This document shows, piece by piece, positions 4,415 through 5,352 of a DNA stretch of 5,352 nt. The stretch's first letter is position 1, and each line of letters starts with the position of its first letter. The position numbers and the translations under genes were made by a program. The DNA comes from Chloroflexota bacterium (GTDB lineage: Bacteria > Chloroflexota > Limnocylindria > Limnocylindrales > CSP1-4), in contig JAKAHL010000158.1 in assembly GCA_021815005.1 (NCBI GenBank), positions 1-5,352 on the forward strand, given 5' to 3'. The notes beneath the pieces are model-generated. The model saw only the letters and a program-made list of their open reading frames with translations. It was not told the DNA's origin and did not search any database.

Positions 4415-5352
4415 ATGCGCCTCGACGACCGCTTCGAAGACCTCCTCGGCAGCCTCCGCGGCTTCTACCGGACGTGGTACGTGTTCACCGGCCTCGAGCT
4501 CGGCCTGTTCGACGCGCTCCGCGACGCCGGTACGGCGGGCCTCACCTCGGCCGAGCTCGCGTCGAAGACGGGTGTCGAGCCCGCGCTGGCGGGCCGATGG
4601 GCGTGGGGAGCGGACGCGTTCGATCTCGTGGAGACGGCGGACGGCCGGATCCGGGTCCCGGGCGACGTCGGCACGATTCTGCTGGACGCGGACCGGCCCG
4701 AGTTCCTCGGCGGGCAGTTCCAGTTCGCGGCCGTCGGCAGCCTCGACTACGACCGCCTGCCGGACGTCTTCCGGACGGGCAGGCCGGCGCTCGGGCGGCC
4801 CGACCGGTACCGCATCGCGATCGAGCGGCTCACCGTCCAGGATGTCGCGGTCTTCTTCCAGGAGGTCCTGGGCGCCCTGCCGCAGCTCGTGGCGGACCTG
4901 CGGTTCGGCGCGAGGGTCATCGACGTGCACTCGGGCGGCGGCCGCTGGCTGATCGCGATGGCGCGCCGGTTCCCCGGTCTCGCGCTCACGGGCGTCGAGT
5001 TCGAGCCCGACTCGGTCGCCCGCGCGCTGGCGAACATCGCCGAGGCGGGCCTCGCGGACGTGATCGGCGTCGAGCAGGGGTCGATGCTGGCGATCGGCCA
5101 CGTCGCGGAGGCGGACCTTGTGTACTTCCAGTACGCGCTCCACCAGCTGCCCGACCCGGTCGGGACCCTGCGCTCGGCCTGGGCGGCGGTTCGCCCCGGC
5201 GGCTGGCTCGTCGCGCTCGACTGGTACCTGCCCACCGACCCGGACGAGCTGCGCTCGGCGCACGGCGAGCTGATCGCCGGCGTGCAGCTCGACGAGGTGG
5301 TCCAGGGCACGCGCCTGGTGACCGCCACTGAGGCGCTGGGCTGGTTCGCGGC
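4415..5352 (+). CDS. SAM-dependent class I methyltransferase with N-terminal winged-helix domain (partial, Rv2258c-like)
   Basis: The frame is open from ATG 4415 to the right edge, giving 312 residues without a stop, so the C-terminus is missing. Residues about 15-90 (FTGLELGLFDALRDAG, LTSAELASKTGVE, then a short beta wing) resemble the winged-helix dimerisation domain found before many small-molecule methyltransferases. Residues about 165-270 are the Rossmann SAM-binding fold: motif I VIDVHSGGGRWLIAMARRFP (168-187), the acidic residues of GVEFE (193-197) for the SAM ribose, ADLVYFQYALHQLPDP (233-248), and the RPGGWLVALDW strand (260-270). Motif I has His172 where the first glycine of DxGxGxG is usual. 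The likely role is O-, N- or C-methylation of a small metabolite in the cytosol; the substrate is unknown. The gene is divergent from the ECF sigma factor operon, and the 116-base intergenic region may be a shared control region. Confidence 0.9.
   Translation, partial: MRLDDRFEDLLGSLRGFYRTWYVFTGLELGLFDALRDAGTAGLTSAELASKTGVEPALAGRWAWGADAFDLVETADGRIRVPGDVGTILLDADRPEFLGGQFQFAAVGSLDYDRLPDVFRTGRPALGRPDRYRIAIERLTVQDVAVFFQEVLGALPQLVADLRFGARVIDVHSGGGRWLIAMARRFPGLALTGVEFEPDSVARALANIAEAGLADVIGVEQGSMLAIGHVAEADLVYFQYALHQLPDPVGTLRSAWAAVRPGGWLVALDWYLPTDPDELRSAHGELIAGVQLDEVVQGTRLVTATEALGWFA

Noticed and set aside
2944..4416. Single 490-codon reading of the alkyltransferase frame starting near 4416
   Set aside because: Upstream of 3723 this frame is the out-of-frame shadow of the sigma factor gene. 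The strong Shine-Dalgarno sequence before ATG 3723 and the ATGA overlap support two separate proteins, not a fusion.
3783..4952. Plus-strand open frame antisense to the sigma factor and out of frame in the methyltransferase
   Set aside because: It crosses two well-supported genes and becomes a Ser/Arg-rich low-complexity run, as expected for a frame shadow.
4298..5263. Minus-strand open frame of 321 codons antisense to the methyltransferase
   Set aside because: The plus strand in this region encodes a methyltransferase with ordered SAM-fold motifs; the antisense translation shows no domain.

Overview
The window is 5352 bases of very GC-rich bacterial DNA (about 70% G+C by eye). It carries five protein-coding genes; one runs off each end. 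The codon third positions are almost all G or C, and GTG starts are common. The candidate -10 boxes sit directly upstream of two start codons, which suggests leaderless transcripts. Together these traits suggest a high-GC lineage such as Chloroflexota or Actinomycetota. That placement is inference from composition and gene style, not from a marker gene. I see no tRNA, rRNA, CRISPR array, transposase or phage gene.

Left part (1-1838): the N-terminal end of a class III PLP-dependent aminotransferase on the minus strand is divergent from an acyl-CoA dehydrogenase on the plus strand. The 383-base region between them (253-635) holds a TATACT -10 box next to the aminotransferase GTG. It also holds a pair of quasi-palindromic repeat units in inverted orientation (REP/BIME-like), and a 7-bp hairpin just upstream of the dehydrogenase. 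Both enzymes fit amino-acid or acyl-CoA catabolism, but nothing shows that they share a pathway.

Middle (1893-2852): a YedA-type EamA/DMT exporter on the minus strand, convergent with the dehydrogenase. A 54-base gap with a GC-rich hairpin separates the two.

Right part (2922-5352): a two-gene minus-strand operon encodes an ECF sigma factor followed by an O6-alkylguanine-DNA alkyltransferase. The genes overlap by 4 bases (ATGA), the second has a near-perfect Shine-Dalgarno sequence, and an intrinsic-type terminator follows the operon. The alkyltransferase carries an Ada-type four-cysteine zinc/methyl-acceptor domain at its C-terminus. This is the reverse of the order in E. coli Ada, and there is no AraC DNA-binding domain. 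Divergent from the operon is a SAM-dependent methyltransferase of the winged-helix plus Rossmann type, cut off by the window end. The intergenic region between them (4299-4414) contains a perfect 9-bp inverted repeat and a second candidate leaderless promoter.

The most interesting proposal is that the ECF sigma factor and the coupled alkyltransferase/Ada-zinc protein form an alkylation-damage-responsive regulatory pair. The alkyltransferase occupies the slot where an anti-sigma factor gene usually lies. This is a hypothesis from gene order and domain content only.
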